64,000 nt of DNA, taken from the NCBI GenBank assembly GCA_963930655.1, contig OZ005611.1:9245501-9309500 (forward strand), in the 5' to 3' direction. The translations under genes were made by a program, and so were the position numbers. Positions 47,991 through 59,369 of the stretch are shown piece after piece. Below the pieces are notes generated by a model. The model was given only the letters and a program-made list of their open reading frames with translations. It was not told where the DNA came from and searched no databases. The stretch's first letter is position 1. Every line of letters begins with the position of its first letter. Origin of the DNA: Myrica gale (Eukaryota; Streptophyta; Magnoliopsida; Fagales; Myricaceae).

Positions 47991-48114
47991 TAATGAGATA
48001 GACTGCAGAAAGAATGCAATTTGACCAGAAAACAAGCAGAAGATTGGATTAGAATTGAAGAGCACTGCAGAAGATTGGTTTTCGACTTTAGTCCGGTTAC
48101 CTTCTGGCGACCAT

Positions 48115-48202
48115 CCAGCTTAGTACCGGCAATCTACCAGCTTAGTACCGGCAATCTTCCCAGCTCAGTACCGGCATCCTCCCGGCTCAGTATCAGCGAC
48201 CT
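48115..48202. repeat. Four tandem 22-bp units
   Basis: Units start at 48115, 48137, 48159 and 48181 and read CCAGCTTAGTACCGGCAATC with increasing divergence to the right (the last is CCGGCTCAGTATCAGCGACC). They sit just upstream of the polypurine tract and LTR at 48276, presumably in the non-coding part of that element. Confidence 0.75.
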
Positions 48203-48275
48203 CCCGACAATCTTTGTTATTATTTTTTCTGTAATTATTTTTTGTAATTCCAAACTCAAGGTTGTTGCGAGGGAG

Positions 48276-48453
48276 TGTTGAAATGTGGTGTAGTCCCACA
48301 TTGCTTAGCAATGTGGGGTGTTGGATAACAAAAGCTTATAAATAAGCAACAATGTAATATTTTGAGATATAAGTGAGAAACATAATAAATCCAATTGAGT
48401 ATTCCAATAATTGGATGTCACTTATCAAAGTGTAAATATTTTTATTTCTAACA
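48276..48453 (+). mobile_element. 3' LTR of an otherwise lost LTR element
   Basis: TGTTGAAATGTGGTGTAGTC to TATTTCTAACA, 178 bp, preceded by the purine tract TTGCGAGGGAG. Contains TATAAATAAGC and AATAAATCC, plausible promoter and polyadenylation signals. It is oriented opposite to relic D, so it belongs to a separate element whose body is not recognisable here beyond the preceding few hundred bases. Confidence 0.6.
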
Positions 48454-48668
48454 GAGTATATGTTTCAGGCCAGGATTGTTATATGACTAACATTTTCAGG
48501 AAAACCTGATCATGGTTTTGATGTTATTAAGTTGGTTATGTTGTACTAGCATTAGTTCCAAAAGGGGGAACTAAAGATGAAGAAACAATCCATCTCGCTT
48601 CATCATAGACTTCATTCTTAAGTTTCCAGAATTATGCTAAAGTTAGCTTTTCAATTTTGTCATTGCAG

Positions 48669-50368
48669 TCTCTTTTGGATAACGAGCAAGTTCAGAAAAT
48701 AACTGAGAAGGCTCGACTTCATAATTTAGAATCTCAAGAGAAGGTATTCTCATTTTTAATAATTCTGAAATCAGTTTCATTCGCTTTCAGTTTTTATGAG
48801 GTTTTCTTGTATCCTGAAATTGCACCGTTTATTCAGGATCAGGAGGTAGCTAAGCTAAGGAAGCAGCTTAATGAATTCGTTGAGGAGAGACGTGGGTGGG
48901 CACTGTTACTTCGAAATTCCTGAGTTTGGTTATTTGCTCATTTATTGTCTTTCTATTTCTAAGTTCTTTGAGCCTTACTTCCAGATGGCTGGAAGAAATT
49001 GATAGTAAACAGGCTGAAATAGTAGCTGCTCAAATAGCATTGGAAAAGCTTCGGCAGCGAGATCAGCTACTCAAAACTGAAAATGAAATGTTTAAGGTTG
49101 AGATAATCTTTAGTTTGAAAGCAAGAACAGGTGGATTTTTTATTTGCTTCTGGATATTGGCCTTACTTCATTTAATCTTTGTAGATGGAGAATCTTAATC
49201 ATAACAGAGGGTAATGGAACTTGAAGGGGAAGTAAAGAAGCTATCTGGCCAGCAAAACCTCCAGCAGCGCATTCATCATCATGCAAAAATCAAGGCAAGC
49301 AATTGTCAATAGACATGTTATGGACCTTTTTTTTTTCATCTTCTCCGGTAGTTTCGGGACCTTTTGGTCATGTCTGTAGTTGGATATACTGGAAGCATAA
49401 TATAGACATTCCTCCTTCTGCTTCAAACCTCTCTCGCTATTTCAATGATGCAATAGGAAGAAAACAACAAGCTCAAAATTCAGAATGAAGACCTTAGTGG
49501 TAAGCTGCGGCGAACAGAGGTCGTTCTTTCACGTGTCAAGGAAGAGATTGCTCGCTTCCGGGCTTCCATGGGAAGGAATCCAAATATTGATTATGATGAG
49601 GAGCATCGTTTGAGTACCAAACTGAAGGTTAGTGAACACAGAGCGAGAGAGAGAGAGAGATGTGGGTAAGCTCAATAATAACTGGAGTTGAAGGCTAAAC
49701 AGTTGAATTTGCAACAGGAAACCGAGGAGGAGAAGGTGCAGTTAGCACAGAGGTTGTTGGGATTGTGTTCAAATGTTCTAAAGGTACATGAAAAATGATT
49801 CCCAAATCCTTGCCAGCAATGGAAACGCTAATCTAAATTACTTGCCAACATGCTATACTGGAAGTTTTTACATCATTTGTACGAAATTATCAGGTTGCTG
49901 GAGTAACAAAAACAGTATCCAATAAGCCCCCCGGATGCTGAAGAGGCCCTGGAGCTGCTGGAGAATAGATTTACTACCCTGGAAAGAGAGTAGCAATATT
50001 TGAAGTGTAAGGTACATGGGATATTATATTGCATTTTCTAACGCAATTACTTACTGACAAAAAGCTTAGAAAAAAAAAGTACTCAAAAGAAAATACGTAC
50101 TCCTTATTGTCTTAGCAAGTCGCATAATTAGCCTGTCGCTGTTTTACCTGTTATCGAAGTCATGTACACAGGATCATCCTATAGTCTGCTGGAACGAATA
50201 GAAACAACTTATTGTAGTATTCTCTTTTTACAGAAGAAAATTACCACTGAGAGAACTCGATTGACTGAGCTCAGGCCACAATCTTCACCAACAAACTCAA
50301 GGACAGATGAGAGTTGTCAAACGCCAAGAGTATCCCAAGCTGCATTTCTTTCTCATCTAGATCGATAA
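48669..50368 (+). pseudogene. 3' half of a coiled-coil protein gene, broken
   Basis: Eight exon-like segments: 48669-48743, 48837-48895, 48985-49096, 49208-49294, 49457-49627, 49718-49783, 49894-50011 and 50234-50368. They encode a continuous Glu/Lys/Leu-rich heptad coiled coil (KARLHNLESQEK, VAKLRKQLNEFVEERR, EEIDSKQAEIVAAQIALEKL, KEEIARFRASMGRNPNIDYD) and a Ser/Thr tail ending QAAFLSHLDR. One intron would use a GC donor (49295). Segment seven has an extra C after SNKPP and an in-frame TAG after TLERE. The upstream exons, including any motor or other globular domain, are missing; LTR elements lie where they should be. Kinesin-like origin is a guess; the family is not identified. Confidence 0.6.
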
Positions 50369-50853
50369 GCAAGCATGTGGGTTATAATAGCGGATTTGCT
50401 GTTAGCCTTTTGCTAACAATTGTATGTATTCAATTTTTTTTTTTGCATATCAATCTTTCTTTCTTTTTTGTGTAAATTTGCCCACGTAATTCAAAGAAAA
50501 GTCCAAATATTGTCCAGCATTTTTATTCTGCTTGTCGAACCGTGTACTGAAGTAATTCACAATCTTTTGTATATGTTCCGACACGATTGTAGTTCAATAG
50601 AAATCAGGGCTAGCATGATACGCTCAGAAAGAAAACTGCCTCCATGGAGAAAATGGCCCTGAGAGGGGAGAGAACTGTGGGCCGTTAATCATCATATATA
50701 CATATGTTATAGTAAAGCCACAGGCCAGCTTTCGGCATATTGGCCCGAGGACTGAGGCAGTGGTAATTTCGGAGATCTGCATTCTTTGCCCACATGAAGA
50801 AAAAAGATCACAATGATTAATGGTCTTTTTTTTAAAAAAAAATGGTATCTAGG

Positions 50854-51170
50854 GAAAAGAATTTTGTGTAAAGATTGATTGTGCAGGGCAATACAAAGTG
50901 AAGGTTGTGATTTAAAGATATAAATCTAACGTTTTTATGCTGGTCATATTATTTAATGAGCCAAAGTTGTGATTTAAATATATAAATCCAACTTTTTTAG
51001 ATTGACCACATCATTTAACGAGGTGAAAAGATAAAATGGCGTGACTCAATTTTAGCTTGGCTTATTAAATGATATGATCAACCTAGAAATGTTAGATTTA
51101 TATCTTTAAATCACAGTATTCACTTTGTACGACTTTGCACAATCTATCTTTGCATAGAATCCGTTCTCAA
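50854..51170. mobile_element. Foldback MITE, first of a tandem pair
   Basis: Arms beginning near TTTTGTGTAAAGATTGATTG pair with the right end (reversed TATGCAAAGATAGATTGTGC) through TTAAAGATATAAATCTAACG. It is flanked by a perfect 9-bp direct repeat GTATCTAGG (50845-50853 and 51171-51179), pointing to a Mutator-type element. No coding capacity. Confidence 0.75.
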
Positions 51171-51179
51171 GTATCTAGG

Positions 51180-51487
51180 AAAAAAAAAATTTGTGTAAAG
51201 ATAGATTGTACAAAGTGAAGGTTGTGACTTAAAGATATAAATCTAACGTTTCTAGGCTAGTTATATTATTTAATGAGCCAAGGTTGTGATTTAAAGATAT
51301 AAATCCAACGTTTCTAGGCTAATCATGTCATTTAATGAGGTGAAAAGACAAAATGACGTGACTCAATCTTAGCTTGACTCATTAAATGATATGACCAGTC
51401 TAGAAACGTTAGATTTATATCTTTAAATCACAACATTCACTTTGTACGATTTTGCACAATCTATCTTTGCACATAATCTATTCTCAG
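51180..51487. mobile_element. Foldback MITE, second of a tandem pair
   Basis: Same family and orientation-neutral hairpin structure as the preceding copy (TTTGTGTAAAGATAGATTGT to the reverse of AATCTATCTTTGCACATAAT). Its left flank is the same GTATCTAGG that ends the first copy; its right flank is GTGTTTAGA (51488-51496), 6 of 9 identical. The two units are separated only by that 9-mer. Confidence 0.7.
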
Positions 51488-51499
51488 GTGTTTAGACCA

Positions 51500-52554
51500 G
51501 CTTATGCATCTCGACTAATTTCGAGGTTTATGCAGTCTTCCTATCTCATACAAACTGGACAATTATCAAGCTAAAGACTTTAGAGGTGATCAGGGTTAGT
51601 AGCACCTGTGATTTTGAAGTTAAAATTTTGGAGAGAGAGCAAACCACTAATGTCCAAACCTTAACTACAATCTACAAAGCAACCCTAGTAAATTAAGCAA
51701 AAATCTAAATTTGCTTAGTGGAAAAAAAAACACCCTTGAATTCAGACAAAAATACACAAATCGGAATCTGACTCACTTGAATTACCAATATAGTCCGCTG
51801 AGAAAAAAAAAAGAATTACTCATCTTTTGATATGGTGCGTTTGTGTACCAAAATTTTACCCCCTTTAAAATTTTAACACAATTAAATATTACAATATAAT
51901 CTCTCTCTCCCTATCAAATCATTACTATTTACTACAAAAAAATATAAAAAATTATCTCTATCTTCACTTTTTCACTAAACCCAATACCTAAAATTTTAAC
52001 AACACTAAAATTTTACAACACAAACACAATTTACTACTTCGACAGTGTGCCCGTTCCTTTACCTCTTCCTAGATTTTCTAGGGTTTTTCAGTGATTTTTT
52101 TCTGCTGATTCTCTCCATATTCTCTAATTCAAAAGCACATTTTATTCTGTCTCCCAAAACAAACGCTACTCTTGAAATTATTTAAGCATCAAATTCCCAG
52201 CACCGCGTAAAGGTGAAATCTCCTTATGCTCACTTATTGATACATATACTTGTTTATAAATACGTATGCATATGCTCTGGCCATATTGTGACCGCTTGTT
52301 CTATGATTGTGAAGCTTGCTTGCTGCGAGTGACAGAAAATGAGCACTGCAGCCTTGAGTTCGATTTGCTTTGAAACTGGGTGCTTCTGGAAGGTTTGTAC
52401 ATGTCCAGCGTTGTGTTTGTCTACTGCGAAAATGTAATAAATAAATCGAAGATCAAAGTGCTGCATTATGAACGCTGAAGCACAATGAAGTAACACTGAT
52501 TCACGAATATAGCTTAAATGTCTGTTTGCACTCTTTGGCGTTTAGCCCTTTCAC
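51500..52554. other. Gene-free interval upstream of AGPR
   Basis: AT-rich. No coding frame or repeat with defined ends is seen. The right end should contain the AGPR promoter, but no clear TATA box stands out. Confidence 0.4.
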
Positions 52555-55500
52555 ATGGAAGGATCATGTCTTGGAGAGATGATGGAGTTCAAGAGTTTGG
52601 AATTAGGGGTAATTTTCACTTGCATTTGTATTCTTATAGGACATGTTTATAAATGCAGGATGTAGCAAAGGCTTCAAAGGTTAAGAAGGAAAACGAAGGG
52701 AAGATGTTTATTAGATGTGCTTTGAATGCTAAATCCCAAAAGTCAGACAAGGCAGTTCGGATTGGTGTTCTAGGAGCAAGTGGTTACACGGGTTCTGAGG
52801 TATCATGCCTCACGTACAATCCCCTTCTAGACATTTTAGCTGGTTCTTTTGTTATTTCCGTCTGTGGTGTCTGTTCTCGTGTGGGTGTATACATACATAT
52901 GTATGTATGTATGTATTTTTCTGATCAAGGCTACTTCAAGCTAAAAAAATCAACTTGAAATCATGCTGCTGGAGTTTTCATGACTGGGGTATGCTGATAA
53001 TCCAATACAAAATTCTGGAAGTGCAATGCTGCTGCATTAGATATAATTGATGTCCATAGGGTATTGTTAACATTATAAATGAAGCGGATTTCCATTTAAT
53101 CTGGAAATGATAAGGAAAAGGCAAGTGCTGATACTTGAAAGAAGACATTGATTTATGTCACACTAAATTTTCAACACACTATCTTTTGTGCCAACCCAAA
53201 TTATTGCCAAGAGGACCATATGAATTCTGTATAAAGCAGAAATTATCACTAAATGGGGGAATCTGTATTCAACTTTACAGTTCACCTCTTCATTTGGGAG
53301 TCTGTATTTTGGACGGGTTGAACATGTGAATAGAGCGAATTTATCCATTTCCAACTTAATTTCTTTGGAAAAATTGGATGATTCATCTTTGCAGATTGTT
53401 CGGTTGCTGGCAAACCATCCTCACTTTGGCATTACTCTAATGACTGCTGATAGGAAAACCGGGCAATCCATTGGATCAGTGTTCCCTCATTTGGTCACTC
53501 AAGTATGACTCTTCAATAACTTTGCAAAATAATTTCATGATAGTGCTGCTTTTATGGCATAGTTTGGAATACTTGGTCATGAAAATACAATGCTTAGCTT
53601 CCTCCATTTTTGCAGGATTTGCCAGATATGGTTGCTATCAAGGATGCTAATTTCTCTGATGTGGATGCTGTGTTTTGTTGTTTGCCACATGGGACCACTC
53701 AGGTTTTTCTTAATTCCATCTCAGTTGTTCCATAAACTAGCAGTTTCAAGGCCTGGTGAACCTTCTAAGTTCAAGTCTCAAGGGTGTGGGATGAATTATA
53801 CTGCTGTTGGGCAAGTTCTTGACTTATCTGCTCCCTGGGTTGTGGGGTCGGTCCAGTGGGCCGTGGTTTGTACTTCAGGGTTTGGCCAAAGGGTTCGGCT
53901 TTGGGGGATTTCCACTTTATAAAAAAAAAAACCTTCCAAAGTGTGAGTGTGTTTCTTAGTCCTCCTTTATTTTTGCTGATAATTTGTAGGAATATTTATT
54001 AATTCACAGGAAATCATCAAAGGCCTTCCCAAGGATTTGAAGATTGTTGATCTTTCTGCAGTAAGCTTGCACTAATACTATTTTTCCAGCATTGTTATGG
54101 TTGTTTTTAGTTGCATTCCATGGTTGATACCAAGCTAGCGGTTTTGCTTCTATCAAAATTTAATATTTTGGTCTCCAGGACTTCCGGCTGCGACAAATAT
54201 CTGAATATGAAGAATGGTATGGGCAGGCACACAGAGCACCAGATTTGCAAGTAGGTGACAGTGTTCTAAGTACTCAAACCCAAACATGGTGTTGGGAACT
54301 TTTATATCCAAAAAAATTGCTATTACTTTTGGAATTTGAGGGGTAATGTGAACTTTTTTTAATTTCTCACTCTCTAAGTCCTTTCAGTTGCTTGGAAGCT
54401 CAAATGTGTGGTCAAAGATAAACTTGCGACCTTGTGAATGTCATTATCGGAAATTTAGTGGTACTTATCTCCAAGTTTCTTGACCTTTTGTTGAATACTG
54501 AGCGTCGGTTGTAAGAAGTTTGGGTAGCGGTTATGTCTTCTATCTGTAGTTTTTGTCCTTCCTCTCAATTCTAGAACTGCGATCACTGGAGTTGCTTTAT
54601 GAATACAAATTCTGTTCTTTTATGATTAAGTTGTCCTTTTCATTTCTATTGCCGGGCATGGTACTGAAGATTAAACTCTAACTAACCCCCCAAAAAGATT
54701 AAACTCAGGATAATGTCTCCTTGATTTTGGTCATTTTATTATCTACTCATTGCTTTGTTCTTCATGCAAGTATCATTACCTGGATGCAGAAAGAAGCTGT
54801 ATATGGTTTGACAGAGATTTTGAGAAAGGAAGTTAAAGGTGCACGGCTAGTTGCTAATCCTGGTTGTTATCCAACATCCATTCAGCTTCCTCTCGTTCCA
54901 TTGATAAAGGTTTGTGTCCACTCTTCTGTGTTACTCCATATTGCATGTCTAATGGGTCACTGAGCTCCTCGGTGCTAGTTGGGTGAACAGATTCTTTGGA
55001 GTAGTGATAAGTAACATGAGAAAATTGTGCTTGAGATTAGTTTACTGGAAAATTGGAAAAAATGGGATCCGGTTGTAGATGTGCTTGGATCTTTCAGTGA
55101 TAACAAATGGAGAGGAGACTCATGCATAGAAGCTTCTTACGAACAGAAAGGGAGAAACAAGTAAATAATGTACAGAAAAGGATTGGAATTGAATAATCTG
55201 AATAGAGTAAGATTAAAGCAAAGGAGGTTGATCATAATTGAGTGTCCATTTTTGTGACTAATTGTTATTGGAATCATGTCTGCACGTTCTATTTTATTAT
55301 TCTAATATGAAATCCAAATTTAAAGTTTAACGTATTGAACCATTCTACGATAATGTGGATGCTGGAAGTGCCCTAAATGCTCACAGTTTGAAATCTTTAC
55401 TTGAAAATAGCGACATGCATGGTGCATTCTTTAGATTTATGGACTGTACTGCCCCTACCGAATCTGAAAGATTGCCACTTGTGTGGTGACTAACTAATGC

Positions 55501-57592
55501 TGGTTAGGGCTCCCATTGCTCACTTATATGCTTTACAGTTTCAATGGTTTTATGTTAACTTTTTTGGCTTGCAGGCTAATCTCATTGAATTGAGAAATAT
55601 TATTATCGATGCAAAATCTGGTGTGAGTGGAGCAGGTTAGGATTTGTGCCTCTTCTTTTTTGGTCATTTTCTTGAAATTATTGGCTACGTATTCTCAATG
55701 CATTTTTTCATGGGTCCGCTTACTGGTTTGCATATAGGGCGCGGTGCCAAGGAGGCAAATTTGTATACCGAAATTTCTGAAGGCATTTATTCGTATGGAA
55801 TTACCAGGCATCGCCATGGTATAATATTCTACTTTTACAACTTGGAATATGCATAAGGAGTATTTAAACATCTGAGTCTTTTGCTTGCAATGGAAGAGAC
55901 AAATCCTATTTTGAGTTGAACTTTTATTGGTGCCTTATCCTCTATATGGTTGTTTTCTTTTTCTTTTGAGAGAGAAAAAGAGGAAGAGAAAGGGCGGGGG
56001 GGGGGGGGGGGGGCGTGGGAACAAGGGGCAATTATGCTTGACCCAGATGCACTCTGGGTTGATTTCAAGTTGCCAACGTATAGGTTGAGGTCTTTTACCC
56101 ATTGGAATCCAATTGTATTTGCTTTTAGTTCATGAGGTTGATGTGTCCTATTGTAATAATATTGAAATTGATTTTTTTAGGGTTTTTCTTTGAAGCAAGT
56201 GAATTACATGTGCTAATCTAACAATTTTCTTGAAGTATATCGAAGGATCTGACCTCTGGTGGGTGAGATGTAACATTTGAAACTTAGGTTGGCAACACAA
56301 ATGTGGGCGAGATGTAACTATAGATGGAGATTGTAATCAACTGTTTCACTCGTTTTTCTCTCTTAAAAATATCTTCTTATTCTCCGTGTTGGTTGACCCT
56401 AACATGGTGGTTAATGTACTTCATTTATGGAATAGGATAGTTCTTTGCGATCTCTGAGTAAAATATCTAACTATATCACAGTCTACTAATAACATGTTGA
56501 GTGCATGTCAAATGTAAAAGAAATGTCTTCTGAGGAATCAAAGACATTCATGATTTTCTCGTAGAAAATGGCCAGCCAGCCTTTCCCATTATATTCACTG
56601 ACAATTTGATTACTAGGGTGTACTGCTCAATGACCAGTCGATGACTAGGAAGTGCCCTCATAGATCTTTGTATTTTTCAGCTCAGATAGATAATAAAATA
56701 TTCTGATGAACTACACCTTTCTTTTTCTTTCATGCATACCAGTTCCAGAAGTTGAACAGGGGCTCTCTGATGCTGCACATTCAAAAGTAAAAATCAGTTT
56801 TACTCCACACCTAATGCCGATGGTAACAGCTATACCCAGTTTAATTATGTTTCCCTATCTTCTTTACCTCTCTTTGCCCAGAAGGACTAATTTTTAGTCC
56901 TCTTTGTCTTCTAGAGCCGCGGTATGCAATCAACTATATATGTGGAAATGGCTTCTGGTGTAACAATTGAGGATTTGTACCAACAATTAAAGATCTCTTA
57001 TGAGGTATAATATTTATATGTTCAATTGATTCTGAGCCACCACTGATCGTCCAGAATCAAAATGCTGCACTGACCATAAAATAGTCAGTGGATAAAAATA
57101 CGAAAGCCAGGGACAAACTGTGAGAGATAAATTAGGGATGTCATGGATCTCTTCTTCTTTGATGTATACATCCTGCTTTTTAGCTTATGTACTCTTGTCT
57201 GCTTACTTTGGTGATGAATGGAATTTTCATATTTGTTTAATTTTGTGTTCCAGGAAGAAGAATTTGTAGTTTTGTTGGAGAGAGGAGTTGTTCCTCACAC
57301 TCAGAATGTCCGAGGATCTAATTATTGTTTAATAAATGTCTTTCCTGATCGAATTGCAGGGAGGGCAATAATTATTTCAGTTGTATGTTTGCGTTCATCC
57401 ATCTATATGTTATAATTTCTCCATTTCTAGTACGTCTTTGTTTTAGGAACGCTCGTTGCCTAAGCTTTTAGCACATTCATGCAGGTTGATAATCTTGTAA
57501 AGGGAGCTTCAGGTCAACCTTTACAGAATCTTAACGTGATGATGGGATATCCAGAAAATACAGGGCTTCTATACCAGCCCTTGTTTCCTTAA
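52555..57592 (+). CDS. AGPR: N-acetyl-gamma-glutamyl-phosphate reductase, plastid arginine synthesis
   Basis: NADPH-dependent reduction of N-acetylglutamyl phosphate to the semialdehyde, step three of ornithine/arginine synthesis in plastids. Thirteen exons: 52555-52608, 52659-52799, 53395-53502, 53616-53702, 54010-54060, 54179-54250, 54790-54909, 55575-55635, 55738-55818, 56743-56822, 56915-57004, 57254-57382 and 57485-57592. All have GT-AG introns and compatible phases, giving 393 residues. The nucleotide-binding motif [10 protein letters not shown] is at 54-63 and the catalytic Cys of NPGCYPT at 197. [19 protein letters not shown] and the closing [15 protein letters not shown] match plant ArgC closely. 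The first 50 residues are the variable transit-peptide region; the first exon is chosen because its ATG joins in frame, and is the least certain part. No lesion seen. Confidence 0.93.
53769..53932 (+). mobile_element. Short retroposon (SINE/LINE tail-like) in AGPR intron 4
   Basis: A GC-richer block (CTCCCTGGGTTGTGGGGTCG, TTCAGGGTTTGGCC) ends in a run of ten or more A and is flanked by similar direct repeats AACCTTCTAAG (before) and ACCTTCCAAAG (after). This looks like a target-primed insertion. A GTTCAAGTC word at its start resembles a pol III B box. Family not identified. Confidence 0.4.
55996..56013. repeat. Poly(G)18 tract in AGPR intron 9
   Basis: Eighteen consecutive G on the coding strand, preceded by a GAGAGAGAAAAAGAGG purine run. 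Long G runs are rare in plant introns, can form quadruplexes in the transcript and are unstable in replication and sequencing, so the exact count is doubtful. Confidence 0.9.
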
Positions 57593-58399
57593 GATCTCAT
57601 TATATCTGTCCTCAGGAGTTAAAGCATGTGAGTCTAAATTCAAGTTTACAGTCTCTTTGGTTCTGCACTCGCTTTTTCATCATTAAACTCATTGAGAATA
57701 TACACGTTTTTGTTAATCCACCCCATTCAAGGCTTGTACAAGTCATAGGCAATCATTTCTTTTCCGCAACTTCTGTTTTTTGCTTAAGACTTCTATCTTT
57801 CTACTCAAATCTCAATTGGTACCAACTCTGACTCTCACAAGCAGTGTGTGTACCTCTATAGAGGCATATTATGGTTTTTGCTCCTGTGGATTGCCGCATC
57901 CCGTATGTACCTCTAATTCATTCATATTTTAACTGTTGTCTATGCTTCATAGTTCGATTGATCGCTAAACTTGGGCTGTATTTAATTTGCTTTAACAAAA
58001 AGTGGTCCTGACCAGTGACGCCTCGTTGATTGTGGCAGGAAATAATGTTGCGGAACATCTCTTGGCAAAAGGTCCTTACTGTTTTGGAGGAGTTTTGTAG
58101 CACATTTTAAGCTATTGAAAGAGTATTGATAGTCATGTCTTCTATTGAGAATAATGTATGTGCTGGTTTAGTGGCGTAATGATATTCTCCCTTTTTGGGA
58201 ATACTGCTGCCTTATACATAGAACGCTGATCTAGTGCTAAGAGATCTGCAAAATGACTACAATTCTGCTGCCCCTGTGGCCAGCCTCACCAGGGGCGAAG
58301 CCTAATTAAGTATTGGGGAGCTAAATACATGAAAAGATTTTTGGGAGATCCAAAATGAATAAAACATTAAAAAAAAATTAGAAAAATATATTAAAAAAG

Positions 58400-58400
<1 letters not shown>

Positions 58401-58446
<46 letters not shown>
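58401..58446. repeat. (TAA)n microsatellite
   Basis: About fifteen uninterrupted TAA units downstream of AGPR. Preceded by a CAGGGGCGAAGCC word at about 58290, which resembles a hAT terminus but has no partner in reach. Confidence 0.9.
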
Positions 58447-58447
<1 letters not shown>

Positions 58448-58513
58448 CTGTTTTCTAAGAGCTTTTGGATTGAGCCTCATTTGATTCTTTGCCGGTTCGT
58501 AGCAGTGAAATCT

Positions 58514-58862
58514 ATTAGAATTTACACAATATGTGAAAGGTGGTTCTAACTCAACTCTAAAAGACGCCTTAAGGAGTGAGGGATGTCACAACCTTATAAG
58601 GAGCACATTGACTAGTTTTTCTAGCAATGTGGGACTTCCAAAACGCTCACTCACGTGTGGCGGGAGGACATCCAAGTCAACACGTGGAAACGGGTGACGG
58701 TGGACCACAAAATTGGAACTTCGTTTTGATACCATATTAGAATTTACACAATATGTGAAGGTGGGTCTAACTTAACTCCAAAAGACGCCTTAAGGAGTGA
58801 GGGATGTCACAACCTTATAAGAAGTACATTGACTAGTTTCTCTAGCAACGTGAGACTTACAA
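58514..58862 (-). mobile_element. TRIM-like miniature LTR retrotransposon
   Basis: Direct repeats 58514-58640 and 58736-58862 (127 bp each, roughly 90% alike) flank a 95-bp interior. On the minus strand the repeat runs from near AGTCCCACATTGC to TTCTAAT and is followed at once by TGGTATCAAAACG, a tRNA-Met-type primer site. There is no coding region. Size and layout fit a TRIM. Target duplication not resolved; both repeats have diverged, so it is not recent. Confidence 0.65.
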
Positions 58863-59309
58863 CAAAATCATCTAATGAAGAATCATTCTTATATCGCGAC
58901 TCCTGACTACCATGAACATTACACATGAAGATCTTACCCGAGTTCTTGCAGGGAAAGAAAAAATAAAAATATAAAAGAAAAAGGTTGTCAAAGATCACAC
59001 TTTCACGGTCACGATTTTAAACGCGTAATCCCAATTATTTTGGGAACAAAAATAAAAAATAAAAAGCGCACACTTCCTTTATCTATATATAGAAAGTATA
59101 TTTTCCCCTACATATATTTATTAGTTAAGAAAAGTCCCGATGCCGAATAAGCATTGCCCACGTGAGAGGTGGGACCTAGCAGGGACGGTCTACTGACAAA
59201 TAAGAAGCAGGTGCTCAAGTATTTATTAGAATTATCGCTCCACTCCTTAAACCCTATCCCACTCCAAATATTTTCCCCTCAAATCCTCGGAATCTTGAAG
59301 GGTTTGAAG

Positions 59310-59321
59310 ATGGCGCTTTAG
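59310..59321 (+). CDS. Three-codon upstream ORF in the leader of the EMB1273-like gene
   Basis: ATG GCG CTT TAG lies 49 bases before the main ATG, in probable 5' UTR. Minimal uORFs can reduce translation of the main frame. Context GAAGATGG has a G at +4, a reasonable start site. Its use is untested. Confidence 0.3.
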   Translation: MAL

Positions 59322-59369
59322 TTACAGCCCAGCGCCTAAATTCTTGTGCTTGCGAAGGACTTAGCAGAC

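Noticed and set aside
53590-53922. 110-codon plus-strand frame over AGPR exon 4
   Set aside because: Wrong frame across the exon and into the intronic retroposon; the AGPR exon reads in a different frame.
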